The notes beneath the pieces were generated by a model that searched no databases, had not been told where the DNA came from, and saw nothing but the letters and a program-made list of their open reading frames with translations. The position numbers and the translations under genes were made by a program. This document shows, piece after piece, positions 16,777 through 25,809 of a stretch of DNA of 64,000 nt; position 1 is the first letter of the stretch; every line of letters begins with the position of its first letter. Location: assembly GCF_015209965.1 (NCBI RefSeq), contig NZ_MU158689.1, positions 2,362,248 through 2,426,247 of the forward strand. Reading direction: 5' to 3'. Source of the stretch: Sphingobacterium pedocola. Lineage in GTDB: Bacteria > Bacteroidota > Bacteroidia > Sphingobacteriales > Sphingobacteriaceae.

Positions 16777-17979
16777 TTACAGTCCTACAGTCCAGCCTTT
16801 AGCCCATTCAGGAGTAGCTGTACCAGCACCTGCACCAGTTGCAGCATCATTTTCTGTAAAGATTGCAGAAACATCTACTGGTTCCCCCGGGATATCTTTT
16901 CCATCAGCATCTTTTCCTGGGCTCGTCTTTTTACCTTTTGACTTCGTAACGACGTTATCAAATTTTACGTTGGTAACTTTTAGCGAACCATCTGCTACAT
17001 AACCAACACCTTCGTTATGTTCTACATCAAAACCAACAGACCAAGCGCTTAAGACTACATTATCAATCTGTGCTTTAGTTCCTACACGTAATTTCATCGC
17101 CTGAGGCTCGGCCAGACCTTCTCCCGCACCGCGTCCGATTAACGTTAAGTTTTTAATTGTTGGGTTAGAGATAGGATTAGCCAGATGGTTATTTGAATTG
17201 TTGTCCGCTTCAATACCTCTGTTCCCTTTTGACGAAGCCTCTTTACCATACCAGTTCTCATTCGTACCGTTCCATCCTTCTGTCCAGTCAAACTGGTCAT
17301 CTTCGTTAGCAGTTGCTACTAAATATTTCGTATCCACAGTACCACCAAACCATTCGAAACCATCATCCGAACCTTCATGAACCTGAATATATTCAATTGT
17401 AGTGCCTTTACCCACACCAAACATAGACAACCCATTAAATTCTTTCTCAGAGCTATAAGAATAACCAGAGTATTCAATACGTGCATATTTAAGTATACCT
17501 GAGTTGTCATTTTCCGCTGTACCACCATACGGCAATCCTGAAACCTCTGCGTTTGCAGTGTTTCCTTTGTTAATTGGAGCCTTACCACACAATACAATTC
17601 CACCCCATGCTTGCTGTGTTTTATTAGTCGCTGTAAAGACAATAGGTTTTTCCTTAGTTCCCTCAGCAAGAACCTGACCTTCTTGAGCTACTGCAATATA
17701 ACGAATCTCTTCCCCGTCTTGGAAAGGAGTCGCCTCTACTATTACACCTGCCTTAATAGTCAATTTTCCGCCAGCTCTTACGATCAATGGACCAGTCAAT
17801 TTATAAGTACCATTTTCTAAAATTAAGTTTTCACCACTTTTGACTTCTCCCTTTAGATTGTTACGAATATCATTATCAATGATATCAATTGGATCGTCAT
17901 TATCACTACAAGCAGTAAAAACGATCGGCGTAGCTGCAAGCAGAGCTAACATTAACAGTGTAGAAGTAGATCTTTTCAT
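16777..17979 (-). CDS. Beta-helix surface lipoprotein paired with a TonB receptor
   Basis: A 400-aa lipoprotein: signal peptide with lipobox ending FTACSDNDD. It continues LKGEVKSGENLILENGTYKL, then short repeating beta-strand units (GKLTIKAGVIVEA, EKPIVFTATNK, GILKYARIEYSG, TTIEYIQVHEGSDDGFEWFGG, IKNLTLIGRG), the pattern of a right-handed parallel beta-helix. Acidic and aromatic patches (EDDQFDWTEGWNG) suggest a binding or metal site. Relatives are often annotated only as hypothetical protein. It lies 98 bp downstream of the TonB receptor but has its own phased operator array (18041-18068) and -7-like box (18013-18020). It is probably the surface partner of that receptor; the ligand is unknown. 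Confidence 0.75.
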   Translation of the reverse strand: MKRSTSTLLMLALLAATPIVFTACSDNDDPIDIIDNDIRNNLKGEVKSGENLILENGTYKLTGPLIVRAGGKLTIKAGVIVEATPFQDGEEIRYIAVAQEGQVLAEGTKEKPIVFTATNKTQQAWGGIVLCGKAPINKGNTANAEVSGLPYGGTAENDNSGILKYARIEYSGYSYSSEKEFNGLSMFGVGKGTTIEYIQVHEGSDDGFEWFGGTVDTKYLVATANEDDQFDWTEGWNGTNENWYGKEASSKGNRGIEADNNSNNHLANPISNPTIKNLTLIGRGAGEGLAEPQAMKLRVGTKAQIDNVVLSAWSVGFDVEHNEGVGYVADGSLKVTNVKFDNVVTKSKGKKTSPGKDADGKDIPGEPVDVSAIFTENDAATGAGAGTATPEWAKGWTVGL

Positions 17980-18012
17980 TTTTTTGATTTTAATTTTATT
18001 CTTTCTCTATTG

Positions 18013-18068
18013 CAAAGAAAGCTGTTTTATATTTATTTATAATTAACTCTATGTTAGATTTTCGTTAA
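18013..18068 (-). promoter_or_regulatory. Pho-box-like operator array and promoter of the lipoprotein gene
   Basis: On the minus strand three hexamers lie exactly 11 bp apart: TTAACG (18068-18063), CTAACA (18057-18052) and TTAATT (18046-18041). After 20 nt comes TTTCTTTG (18020-18013), one mismatch from TAnnTTTG. The hexamer and N5 spacing resemble the direct-repeat sites of PhoB/PhoP-type regulators. Confidence 0.6.
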
Positions 18069-18077
18069 CGATAGTAT

Positions 18078-20933
18078 TTAGAACTTATAATTAACACCTA
18101 AGCTAAAAAACGCACCCCTTTTGTAAGACATAACCTGTATGGGTACTTCGTTTTCTTGCCATCTTTCAAAAGAGGGATTAAGGATATTTCGTGCTGCTAA
18201 ATCTACTCCTATATGCCTAGTAACTTTAGACTTCAGTACAAAATCCAATGTCCCTAACCCCTTGTCAACCCAGTTGCCACGACCATTGGTTCCGACAGCG
18301 TTAAGTTTATCTGAATAATAATTATAGAGTAGAGTAGCTGTGAGGTTACGATTATTATCAAAGCTCTTTAGATAGGATACGTCAGCATTGACAATAAAAT
18401 CTGATGCTCCTGTAAATTTTGATGACACTTGCGTTGGATCAATATTAATTAAACCCTCTGTCTCATTACGAACTTTATCGGGATCGAACTTTTGATCTGT
18501 CTTCATAATAGCAGTATTAAATCCTATCGAAAGTTTATCATTTACCAAGTTCATTAGATACTTTTTAGCTTCAACTTCTACACCATAAACATACCCTTTA
18601 TCACCTGTATTGGCATAAGAGATATCATTGGCTGATGAAGACACCATTATCTCATTGATGGGATTTTCAATATATTTCCCAAAAGCCGTGACGGAATATA
18701 ACTCTCCGTCTTTGGGAAACATCTCCCATTTTAAATCGAGGTTATAGTTATCCGAAGCATACAGATACTGATTACCAACTATAGTCTGCGTTACTTCTTC
18801 ATACGGGAAGCGGGCTCGTTCCTTAAATTGGGGCAATGTATAAGTCTTGCTTGCCCCTAGACGTAAATTATTTTTATCATTCAAGGTATATTTAAGGTTC
18901 AAACTTGGTAAAAAACCATTTTTCTTTAATGTATTGTTACCTCTTGAATATTCAATGCTATAGAAATCTACATATTGCTTAATATTTTCATAACGCATCC
19001 CCAATACCCCTGTCAAACTCTCCGTCAACTTATAATCTATGTTAGCATATGCTGCATGAATATCTTGGTCGCCATTGTAGTTTTGGAAAGCATTACCGGC
19101 TAAACCAACGATATTATAAAAGCTCCCATACCCAGAGGCTCCTAAATATTGATCCAAATTAGAAGGATCGATCTTCGTTGTACCCTGTTGACCATCCAAA
19201 ATATTGAAATTAAGCTGCATTACATCAAATGAGCGTTCTTTCATCCTTCCGTTATAGCCTACTGTAAACTTACCTTTATCAGCTCCAAGTTTGTAAGAAG
19301 CAGACACATTTGCTGCTAATTCATTTTCTTTCAAATAATAAGTATAGCGATGGTTATCCGCTGCATTGATCCGAATAAAATAGTGATCTCCGTCGGTTGT
19401 CTCGCTGTACATACTCTGCAAACGATCCGGCATATCCCCCTTCACATTGTTGTAGGCTAATCCCCAATCCAATTCTAGTTTATCCGTTAAAGTATGCTTA
19501 CCTAACAACTGGTTGATCAATAATTGTGTGCTTGAGAATGTGCTACGGTTAACAGTTCCACGATAGTTTTCTGCATCAACACCAGCATCTCTAATAAAGC
19601 CTGTAAACATATCCCGATAATGATTGCCTGCATTGACATACATAAAATTGTACGTCAGTTTATGTTTAGCATTAATTTGGTAATTAGCATTCAACATTCC
19701 TGTGGTATTTGCCGTATAGTTTTGCTGCGATTGGTTTAAAGCTTTTAACGGGGCACCTTGAGCACTAAAACTTGAATTCACTCCATCGCGCGCACCATAA
19801 CCATTCGCAAAATTAACTACCGCGAATAAGCTCAATCTACCTTCCTCGCCAACTTTGAATGAATCCCCTGCTTTTACTGCAAAATTAAGTGGAGTTACTG
19901 TCTTCTTCTTGGGATCCCAGCCATTCTTAAAATGGTAACTACCTTGGGCATCTGCTGGTGCATTGTAATCAGAATAACCAAAAAAATTCGGACCATCTTG
20001 CAGATAAAAATTGTCCCACTGCTTCAAAGCATTGGTATTTATTGTAGATCCTAACGAGACTTCAAATAAACGATCGCCTGTAAAATCTTTAGATCCGATA
20101 TTGACAGTTGCACCACCAAAGTCTCCGCTCAAAGAAGAATGATGTGATTTATCAACACCTACGTAGTCGACTACATCTGTCGTAAATATATCTAAAGCAA
20201 TGTTTTTCAAGTTAGGATCACTCGAAGGAACAGGCAAGCCATTTAGGGAAGTCGAGATATAACGATCGCCTAGTCCGCGTACATAAACTTGAGTAGAACC
20301 TTCTTGTCTGGAAACACCTGATAATTGGCTTACTGCAGCAGCAGCATCTCCCACCCCTTTTCTAGAGAGCTCCTGTGCACCGATCTTCTCAACGAAGAGA
20401 TTGGAGTTTTTACGTTCTTCCAACAGCGCTATTTCGCTAGCTTGTATACGTCGTCTTGTGACGACCACCTCATCCAAAGTAGATGACTCGTTCACTAAAA
20501 CGATACTGACATTTTCCCAGTTTTTATCCGCCAATACAATCGGCGTGATTTCTTTGGTGTATCCTAAATAGCTACTTACTATTTCATAAATACCTTTTTT
20601 ATTTACCGGAATAATAAACTCTCCGTTTTCATTGGTAGAAGTCGCTTTACTATTGTCTGCTAAGGAAACACTTACACCAGAAATTGGCTTCATGGTCTCG
20701 ACATCGATAATCCTACCGCGGATACCTAAAGTTGATCCAGAGGCAGAAACACCATCAGCAACGGAAGCACTATTCTTCTGTTGTGCATTCAATGTCTTGG
20801 TAGTATCCTGTTTATTGGAATTCTTCGGTAAGATATTCCCTTTGGGATCTACTTTCTGTGCAGAAACAACTGAGCATACTATTATACCTAATAATAGTAG
20901 ACTTGCTCTTTTAATGTTTAAATTTAGTTTCAA
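18078..20933 (-). CDS. TonB-dependent outer-membrane receptor
   Basis: A 951-aa receptor. A signal peptide (LLLGIIVCSVVSAQ) precedes a CarboxypepD_reg-like beta domain (residues about 70-155: GIRGRIIDVETMKPISGVSVSLAD). The plug follows (SRKGVGDAAAAVSQLSGVSR, VYVRGLGDRYISTSLNG, GGATVNIGSK), then a 22-strand barrel ending in an aromatic residue (FSLGVNYKF). There is no SusD partner; instead a beta-helix lipoprotein gene follows after 98 bp. The plug motif RGLGDRY is typical of a receptor subfamily seen with such lipoproteins. The promoter carries six TTAACA-like half-sites, which suggests starvation control, possibly by phosphate. The substrate is not determined by sequence. Confidence 0.92.
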   Translation of the reverse strand: MKLNLNIKRASLLLLGIIVCSVVSAQKVDPKGNILPKNSNKQDTTKTLNAQQKNSASVADGVSASGSTLGIRGRIIDVETMKPISGVSVSLADNSKATSTNENGEFIIPVNKKGIYEIVSSYLGYTKEITPIVLADKNWENVSIVLVNESSTLDEVVVTRRRIQASEIALLEERKNSNLFVEKIGAQELSRKGVGDAAAAVSQLSGVSRQEGSTQVYVRGLGDRYISTSLNGLPVPSSDPNLKNIALDIFTTDVVDYVGVDKSHHSSLSGDFGGATVNIGSKDFTGDRLFEVSLGSTINTNALKQWDNFYLQDGPNFFGYSDYNAPADAQGSYHFKNGWDPKKKTVTPLNFAVKAGDSFKVGEEGRLSLFAVVNFANGYGARDGVNSSFSAQGAPLKALNQSQQNYTANTTGMLNANYQINAKHKLTYNFMYVNAGNHYRDMFTGFIRDAGVDAENYRGTVNRSTFSSTQLLINQLLGKHTLTDKLELDWGLAYNNVKGDMPDRLQSMYSETTDGDHYFIRINAADNHRYTYYLKENELAANVSASYKLGADKGKFTVGYNGRMKERSFDVMQLNFNILDGQQGTTKIDPSNLDQYLGASGYGSFYNIVGLAGNAFQNYNGDQDIHAAYANIDYKLTESLTGVLGMRYENIKQYVDFYSIEYSRGNNTLKKNGFLPSLNLKYTLNDKNNLRLGASKTYTLPQFKERARFPYEEVTQTIVGNQYLYASDNYNLDLKWEMFPKDGELYSVTAFGKYIENPINEIMVSSSANDISYANTGDKGYVYGVEVEAKKYLMNLVNDKLSIGFNTAIMKTDQKFDPDKVRNETEGLINIDPTQVSSKFTGASDFIVNADVSYLKSFDNNRNLTATLLYNYYSDKLNAVGTNGRGNWVDKGLGTLDFVLKSKVTRHIGVDLAARNILNPSFERWQENEVPIQVMSYKRGAFFSLGVNYKF

Positions 20934-20956
20934 CTTGAATTAATTTTAATTTAACA

Positions 20957-21034
20957 CAAAAGTACAGGAGACACATTAACTCAATGTTACCGGTAAATTA
21001 CCTTTCGTTAAACCTAATGTTAATTATTTGTTAA
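20957..21034 (-). promoter_or_regulatory. Pho-box-like operator array and promoter of the TonB receptor gene
   Basis: Half-sites on the minus strand: TTAACA (21034-21029), TTAACA (21023-21018), TTAACG (21011-21006), TAATTT (21000-20995), GTAACA (20990-20985) and TTAATG (20979-20974), spaced 11, 12, 11, 10 and 11 bp. TTG (20984-20982) and TACTTTTG (20964-20957), 17 nt apart, form a good Bacteroidota promoter. The fifth half-site ends 20 nt before the -7 box, the same geometry as at 18013-18068. Confidence 0.65.
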
Positions 21035-21216
21035 CAAAACACAAAAACCATTGAACACAGCGTTAAAGCCAGAGAATAAGACCCCACGTATTTAGGATAC
21101 GTTAAATTTTCTTTAATACATCTATTGTTAATCATGTAATAATTTCATTAAGATTTTCTATTCTAAGTAATTTCCGATACCTTTAGAGGTAAAACTAATT
21201 TCCGTTAGAACAATTC

Positions 21217-21843
21217 ATGGTACGTTCAGAAAATCTTACGTTCAACTATTTCTCCTCGCACAAACTTCAGTTTCCTGACTTTACGATAGAAAAAAATCAA
21301 CATACGCTTCTATTGGGAGATTCGGGAACAGGAAAAACAACTTTACTTCATTTACTAAGCGGTTTATCCAAGCCTTCTAATGGCAAGGTGTATATTGGAG
21401 AACAGGATATCTACAAGCTTACCGAAAGCCAATTGGATGGATTTCGTGCTAAAAACATCGGCTTTATCTTTCAAGAAGCACATCTTTTAAAGAATTTAAC
21501 AGTTAGCGAAAATATTGAACTGGCACAACATTTGGCAAAAAAAGCGGTTGACACAGATATCATATTCGAAATCCTAGACAAATTACAACTGACAGAAAAA
21601 GCTGGTAGCTACCCATCTCAATTGAGCAGAGGCCAGCTTCAACGCGCGGCGATAGCCCGCGCCGTGGTCAATAAACCAAGGCTATTGGTTGCTGATGAAC
21701 CTACAGCTGCATTGGATGACACCAATACAAAGCGTGTTTTAGACCTACTTTTGGAAACGGCTACTTCTTACGGAGCTACGCTATTAATCGCTACACACGA
21801 TAAAAGAATTAAGGACAACTTCTCCAACACCTATCAACTTTAA
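21217..21843 (+). CDS. ABC transporter ATP-binding protein (MacB/LolD type)
   Basis: A 208-aa ATPase with Walker A GDSGTGKT at residues 34-41, signature LSRGQLQRAAIARAV (SRGQ rather than the usual SGGQ), and Walker B LLVADEPTAALDD. The Q-loop sequence IGFIFQEAHLLKNLTV and the length match the LolD/FtsE/MacB class that drives FtsX-like permeases and works on envelope substrates without conventional transport. It is followed after 1 bp by its permease gene and then by a DUF3299-like secreted protein. A TACCTTTA element lies about 35 nt upstream. Likely function: part of an envelope system with a metal-linked role, inferred from the His-rich permease. Confidence 0.92.
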   Translation: MVRSENLTFNYFSSHKLQFPDFTIEKNQHTLLLGDSGTGKTTLLHLLSGLSKPSNGKVYIGEQDIYKLTESQLDGFRAKNIGFIFQEAHLLKNLTVSENIELAQHLAKKAVDTDIIFEILDKLQLTEKAGSYPSQLSRGQLQRAAIARAVVNKPRLLVADEPTAALDDTNTKRVLDLLLETATSYGATLLIATHDKRIKDNFSNTYQL

Positions 21844-21844
21844 T

Positions 21845-23239
21845 ATGAGTACTTTCGCATTAGCTTGGAAGAATATTACCCAACAATGGGGATCGACGCT
21901 GCTAAGTATATTTTTGACTGCTTTTGGGGTAGCCATATTATTAGTCATTTATATATCAGGAGACAGCTTTGAAAAACAGCTGAGCAACAACAGTAGAAAT
22001 GTGGATTTAGTGATCGGTGCAAAAGGAAGTCCACTTCAATTAATCTTAAGCACGCTGTATCATGTCGACAATCCCACCGGCAACATTCCGCTGTCAGAGG
22101 CAGATAAAATTGCGCAAAATCCTTTTGTACAAGTGGCCGTGCCGATATCCCTGGGGGACAATTTTAAGGGTCATCGCATCATCGGGACAGATACTTCTTT
22201 CTTATCGCTGTATGAACTCACTATTTCAGAAGGAAAAGTCTGGAAAAAATCATTCGAAATCGTCATCGGTCAGGAAGTAGCCCGAAAACAACAGTTGAAA
22301 ATTGGGGATCAGATACATAGTGCACATGGCCTATCAGCGGATGCACATGTACACGACGAACATCCTTTTACAGTGGTCGGCATCTTGCAACGATCCAATA
22401 GCGTGATCGACAATTTAATCTTATGTAATCTGGTCAGTATTTGGGATGTACATGGTATAGCCCATGAAGAGGAGGCTCATCACGATCATAACGAAAACAG
22501 CCAAGAAGCACATAAACACAATCACCTTGAAGACGATCATCATCATGACCACGACCACAATGCCCATAGTCATCCGTCTACAACGTCGTCAACAGACTCC
22601 GCGAACACGAATCAAGCTGAAGAAGAGTTTGTAACCGAAAAACCGCAACCGGAAGAATTTATCAAAAGTATCGGACAAGATATGATCGCTGATCAAGGTG
22701 CTGAAATTACGGCACTGTTAATAAAATATAGTTCCCCTGCTGCAATAGCCACTATACCCCGACTCGTGAATCAGACCACGAATATGCAGGCAGCATCGCC
22801 TGCTATTGAAAGTTCGCGTATTTTCTCTTTACTCGGTGTCGGTCTTGATTCTTTGACCATTCTCGCCTATATCATTATGATTATAGCTGGACTCAGTGTA
22901 TTTCTCAGTTTGTACAATGCATTGAAAGAACGTAAATATGATATGGCTATCATGCGGACAATGGGCGCGACAAAAACTAAACTTTTCACCTTGGTAATAG
23001 TCGAAGGACTAGTGATTACGTTAATAGGAGGTTTTATCGGTTTATTAATGGGACATAGCATACTTTACTACATCAGCACGCAGACGAGCCAAAGTGCAGA
23101 TTTCATCGAAGTATTCAAATTATATCCAAACGAGGTTCTTATTTTAGTAGCAGCCGTTTTGTTAGGTGTCATCGCGGCGCTGATTCCTGCATTCAAAGCG
23201 TACAATACAACTATTTCAAAAACTTTAGCTTCTAGATAG
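21845..23239 (+). CDS. FtsX-like ABC permease with histidine-rich periplasmic loop
   Basis: A 464-aa permease with the MacB topology: helix 1 (LLSIFLTAFGVAILLVIYIS), a large periplasmic domain of about 300 residues, and three C-terminal helices with the cytoplasmic coupling segment YDMAIMRTMGATKTKLF. The periplasmic domain contains a loop at about residues 202-245 with 15 histidines plus many Asp/Glu (short runs such as HHDH and DDHHHDHDH). A smaller His cluster (SAHGLSADAHVHDEH) lies before it. Such loops typically bind Zn, Ni or Co. The gene starts 1 bp after its ATPase. Combined with the next gene, the set resembles the ATPase, permease and DUF3299 part of Vibrio zinc-regulated zrg operons. 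Confidence 0.88.
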   Translation: MSTFALAWKNITQQWGSTLLSIFLTAFGVAILLVIYISGDSFEKQLSNNSRNVDLVIGAKGSPLQLILSTLYHVDNPTGNIPLSEADKIAQNPFVQVAVPISLGDNFKGHRIIGTDTSFLSLYELTISEGKVWKKSFEIVIGQEVARKQQLKIGDQIHSAHGLSADAHVHDEHPFTVVGILQRSNSVIDNLILCNLVSIWDVHGIAHEEEAHHDHNENSQEAHKHNHLEDDHHHDHDHNAHSHPSTTSSTDSANTNQAEEEFVTEKPQPEEFIKSIGQDMIADQGAEITALLIKYSSPAAIATIPRLVNQTTNMQAASPAIESSRIFSLLGVGLDSLTILAYIIMIIAGLSVFLSLYNALKERKYDMAIMRTMGATKTKLFTLVIVEGLVITLIGGFIGLLMGHSILYYISTQTSQSADFIEVFKLYPNEVLILVAAVLLGVIAALIPAFKAYNTTISKTLASR

Positions 23240-23287
23240 GTTAATTGAAAAGCGGAACAGATCTACTAGCAAATATATAAACAACAC

Positions 23288-23770
23288 ATGAATAAACTAT
23301 TTCTTATACTGAGTTTCCTTTTCCTGAGCAGTGCAATGTCTAATGCACAGATCAAAGATTATCCAAATCTTAATGTGCCCGACCATACTCCCATGATGAA
23401 TAATACGTGGGAAGCCATTGACAAAATGATGTACAAAGTTACTACAGAAGGCAACAAAAAAGTATACACCCCGCATTATCCAGCGGAATTAAAAAAATTA
23501 GAACATAAAGTTGTGGAGTTACCGGGCTACATTGTACCCTTAACGAGCGGGCGTAATCACAGTACATTTATGCTTTCGGTGTTACCTATTACACAATGTC
23601 AGTTTTGCGGCACCAACGGGATACCACCCATGGTAGAAATTTTCATGAAGAAAGGCACGATTAAATACACAGATGAGCCTATAAAATTAAAGGGGAAAAT
23701 AGTGTTCAATCCCGAACCGCTAAAAGGAAATGCGGAGATCCAGGTCGTAGAAGCAGAACTCATAAACTAG
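23288..23770 (+). CDS. Secreted DUF3299-like protein
   Basis: A 160-aa protein with a clear signal peptide (MNKLFLILSFLFLSSAMSNAQ). The conserved centre reads KVVELPGYIVPLTSGRNHSTFMLSV-type sequence followed by a CxxC (CQFCG; Cys104 and Cys107), as in DUF3299 proteins. The CxxC and a nearby His could bind a metal or be redox-active; which one is not known. It lies 48 bp after the His-rich permease on the same strand and probably shares its transcript. Its last 4 bp overlap the 3' end of the convergent rsmE gene. Confidence 0.75.
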   Translation: MNKLFLILSFLFLSSAMSNAQIKDYPNLNVPDHTPMMNNTWEAIDKMMYKVTTEGNKKVYTPHYPAELKKLEHKVVELPGYIVPLTSGRNHSTFMLSVLPITQCQFCGTNGIPPMVEIFMKKGTIKYTDEPIKLKGKIVFNPEPLKGNAEIQVVEAELIN

Positions 23771-24480
23771 CGATTAAGCAAAGATATTTCCAGTACGGAG
23801 GCCAACGCAGCGGTTTCCGTACGTAGTCTAGCCTCCCCCAATGATAAGGGCGTATATCCGGTCTGCAAAGCATATTGGATTTCATGTTCAGAAAAATCTC
23901 CCTCTGGCCCTATCAGAATCAAATAGTTTTCTTTTTTTGAGAAAGAGTTGGTGATGTATTTTTTATCGCCATCTACACAATGTGCAATCGCTTTTGTAGA
24001 CGGTATATTTTGTTGGCTGTCTATAAATTTAGTAAACGAAATCGCAGGGTTTACCTTGGGAAGATAGGCTTTCAGGGATTGTTTCATTGCAGATACCGCC
24101 ACTTTTTCCAATCGTTCGATTTTCACTTCTTTACGCTCTGAATGCGCGCAGATAATAGGTGTAAACTCCTGCAGACCGACTTCAGTAGCTTTCTCCAAAA
24201 ACCATTCTATTCGATCTATATTTTTTGTGGGTGCTACTGCGATATGAAGGTGATAGGTATTTGGATTATAATTTTCTTCAACCTGAATAACGTGAAGGCT
24301 TGTTCTTTTGGGATGAGCTTCAATAATTTCAGTTTTATAGATCCCTCCTCTTCCATCTACCAAATGGATAATGCTTCCTGCAGAAAGACGCAATACACGG
24401 ATCGCATGCTTACTCTCTTCTTCGCTTAATAGAAAAGAGGAATGATAGGCTTGTATTTCAGGCGTATAAAAAAGATTCAT
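23767..24480 (-). CDS. rsmE: 16S rRNA (uracil-1498-N3)-methyltransferase
   Basis: A 237-aa SPOUT methyltransferase of the RsmE family. A short N-terminal PUA-like RNA-binding domain (EESKHAIRVLRLSAGS...HLVDGRGG) precedes the knotted domain with EKATEVGLQEF, SERKE and the SAM-binding knot ILIGPEGDFSEHEI...LSLGEARLRTETAA. It methylates U1498 of 16S rRNA in the decoding region. It is the last gene of a tight minus-strand run (HIT, DedA, ppa, CNNM/CBS, rsmE) and starts 5 nt after the preceding stop. Confidence 0.93.
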   Translation of the reverse strand: MNLFYTPEIQAYHSSFLLSEEESKHAIRVLRLSAGSIIHLVDGRGGIYKTEIIEAHPKRTSLHVIQVEENYNPNTYHLHIAVAPTKNIDRIEWFLEKATEVGLQEFTPIICAHSERKEVKIERLEKVAVSAMKQSLKAYLPKVNPAISFTKFIDSQQNIPSTKAIAHCVDGDKKYITNSFSKKENYLILIGPEGDFSEHEIQYALQTGYTPLSLGEARLRTETAALASVLEISLLNR

Positions 24481-24485
24481 CTTTC

Positions 24486-25802
24486 TTATTTATCATCCTC
24501 ATCATCATGAGGGGTTTCGACTAGGTCTAATTTTACAAACTCGATATTTTGCTGCGTTTTTTTCATAATGGTAAAGTTGTAGCCGAACTCTTCGGCCGTC
24601 TCACCTACATCAGGGATTTTTTCAAACACATGACTTACCAATCCGGCAATGGTGTCGTAATCCGAGCTTTCTGGCAACTCTATCGGCAGATAACCATTAG
24701 TATCGTGCACACTTGCCCCCGCATCTACCATATATTCGGTTTCCGAAATACGCTCTACCATCGGCGTCTCTTCGTCGTACTCATCCTGAATTTCACCTAC
24801 CAGTTCTTCTACAATATCTTCCAGTGTAACCATACCAGCCGTTCCGCCAAATTCGTCTAGAACAAATGCAATTTGAATGCGCTTCAGTTGAAATTCGGCC
24901 ATCAGATCATTGATCTTCTTGGTCTCAGGAATAAAATACGGCTTACGCATGATGTTTCTTAACACCACATCCTTACCTTTTACAATAAGTGGAAGAATAT
25001 CTTTGGTGTGAACGATCCCCACAATCTGATCGATATTATCGTCATAAATAGGAATACGCGAATATCCCTCTTCGGTTACCGTACGGATGAATTCGTCTAT
25101 GGGGTCATTGATTTCAACAGCAACAATTTTGGTACGGGGTACCATAATATTTTTAACAATGCGTTCGTTAAAATCGAATACATTTTTAATTAATTCGTGT
25201 TCCGAGTTATTCAGTGCGCCACTCTCCTTACCTTTTTCTAACAAATACTGCAATTCTTCGGAAGAGTGATTTGCTTCTCCGGAATGCGTTTCAATACCAA
25301 TAAGTCGCAACAAAAAGTTTGCGAATCCATTTAACAACCAAATGATAGGTCTAAAAAGATAGTAGAAAAACTGGAGCGGTAAGGCAATCCGCATTGTCGT
25401 AGCTACTGGTTTTTGGATCGCAATTGACTTAGGTGCCAACTCGCCAAAAACGATATGTAAAAATGTAATAATAGAAAATGCAAGTATATGTCCGGAATAC
25501 TTGGCCCACCATCCAACCAACTCAATGTTGAACACAGCAAATAGGTTATGTACTATTTCTGTCATCACGCGTTCGCCCACCCAACCCAGGGCCAGCGAAG
25601 CTAAAGTGATACCTAACTGTGTCGCAGCTAGGTATCCATCTAAATGCTCCGTAATATTTTTCGCAATTTTAGCAACATTGCTTCCTGATTTTGCTTGAAG
25701 CTCAATTTGAGAAGCCCTTACTTTGACAATAGCAAACTCTGCGGCAACGAAAAAACCATTTGCAAGCACTAAAAATACAGTCCAAAAAATATCAAAAGCC
25801 AT
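24486..25802 (-). CDS. CNNM/CBS-domain membrane protein (HlyC/CorC family)
   Basis: A 438-aa protein with an N-terminal CNNM (DUF21) domain of three to four helices. Two CBS domains follow (FNERIVKNIMVPRTKI..., GYSRIPIYDDNIDQIVGIVHTKDIL, FQLKRIQIAFVLDEFGGTAGMVTLEDI), and a C-terminal CorC_HlyC domain (VDAGASVHDTNGYL). Family members act in Mg2+/Co2+ efflux or resistance; older annotations call them hemolysins without evidence of hemolysis. In Bacteroidota the homolog GldE belongs to this family, but I see no reason to call this GldE. It lies between ppa and rsmE in the same run. Confidence 0.88.
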   Translation of the reverse strand: MAFDIFWTVFLVLANGFFVAAEFAIVKVRASQIELQAKSGSNVAKIAKNITEHLDGYLAATQLGITLASLALGWVGERVMTEIVHNLFAVFNIELVGWWAKYSGHILAFSIITFLHIVFGELAPKSIAIQKPVATTMRIALPLQFFYYLFRPIIWLLNGFANFLLRLIGIETHSGEANHSSEELQYLLEKGKESGALNNSEHELIKNVFDFNERIVKNIMVPRTKIVAVEINDPIDEFIRTVTEEGYSRIPIYDDNIDQIVGIVHTKDILPLIVKGKDVVLRNIMRKPYFIPETKKINDLMAEFQLKRIQIAFVLDEFGGTAGMVTLEDIVEELVGEIQDEYDEETPMVERISETEYMVDAGASVHDTNGYLPIELPESSDYDTIAGLVSHVFEKIPDVGETAEEFGYNFTIMKKTQQNIEFVKLDLVETPHDDEDDK

Positions 25803-25809
25803 TTACGCG

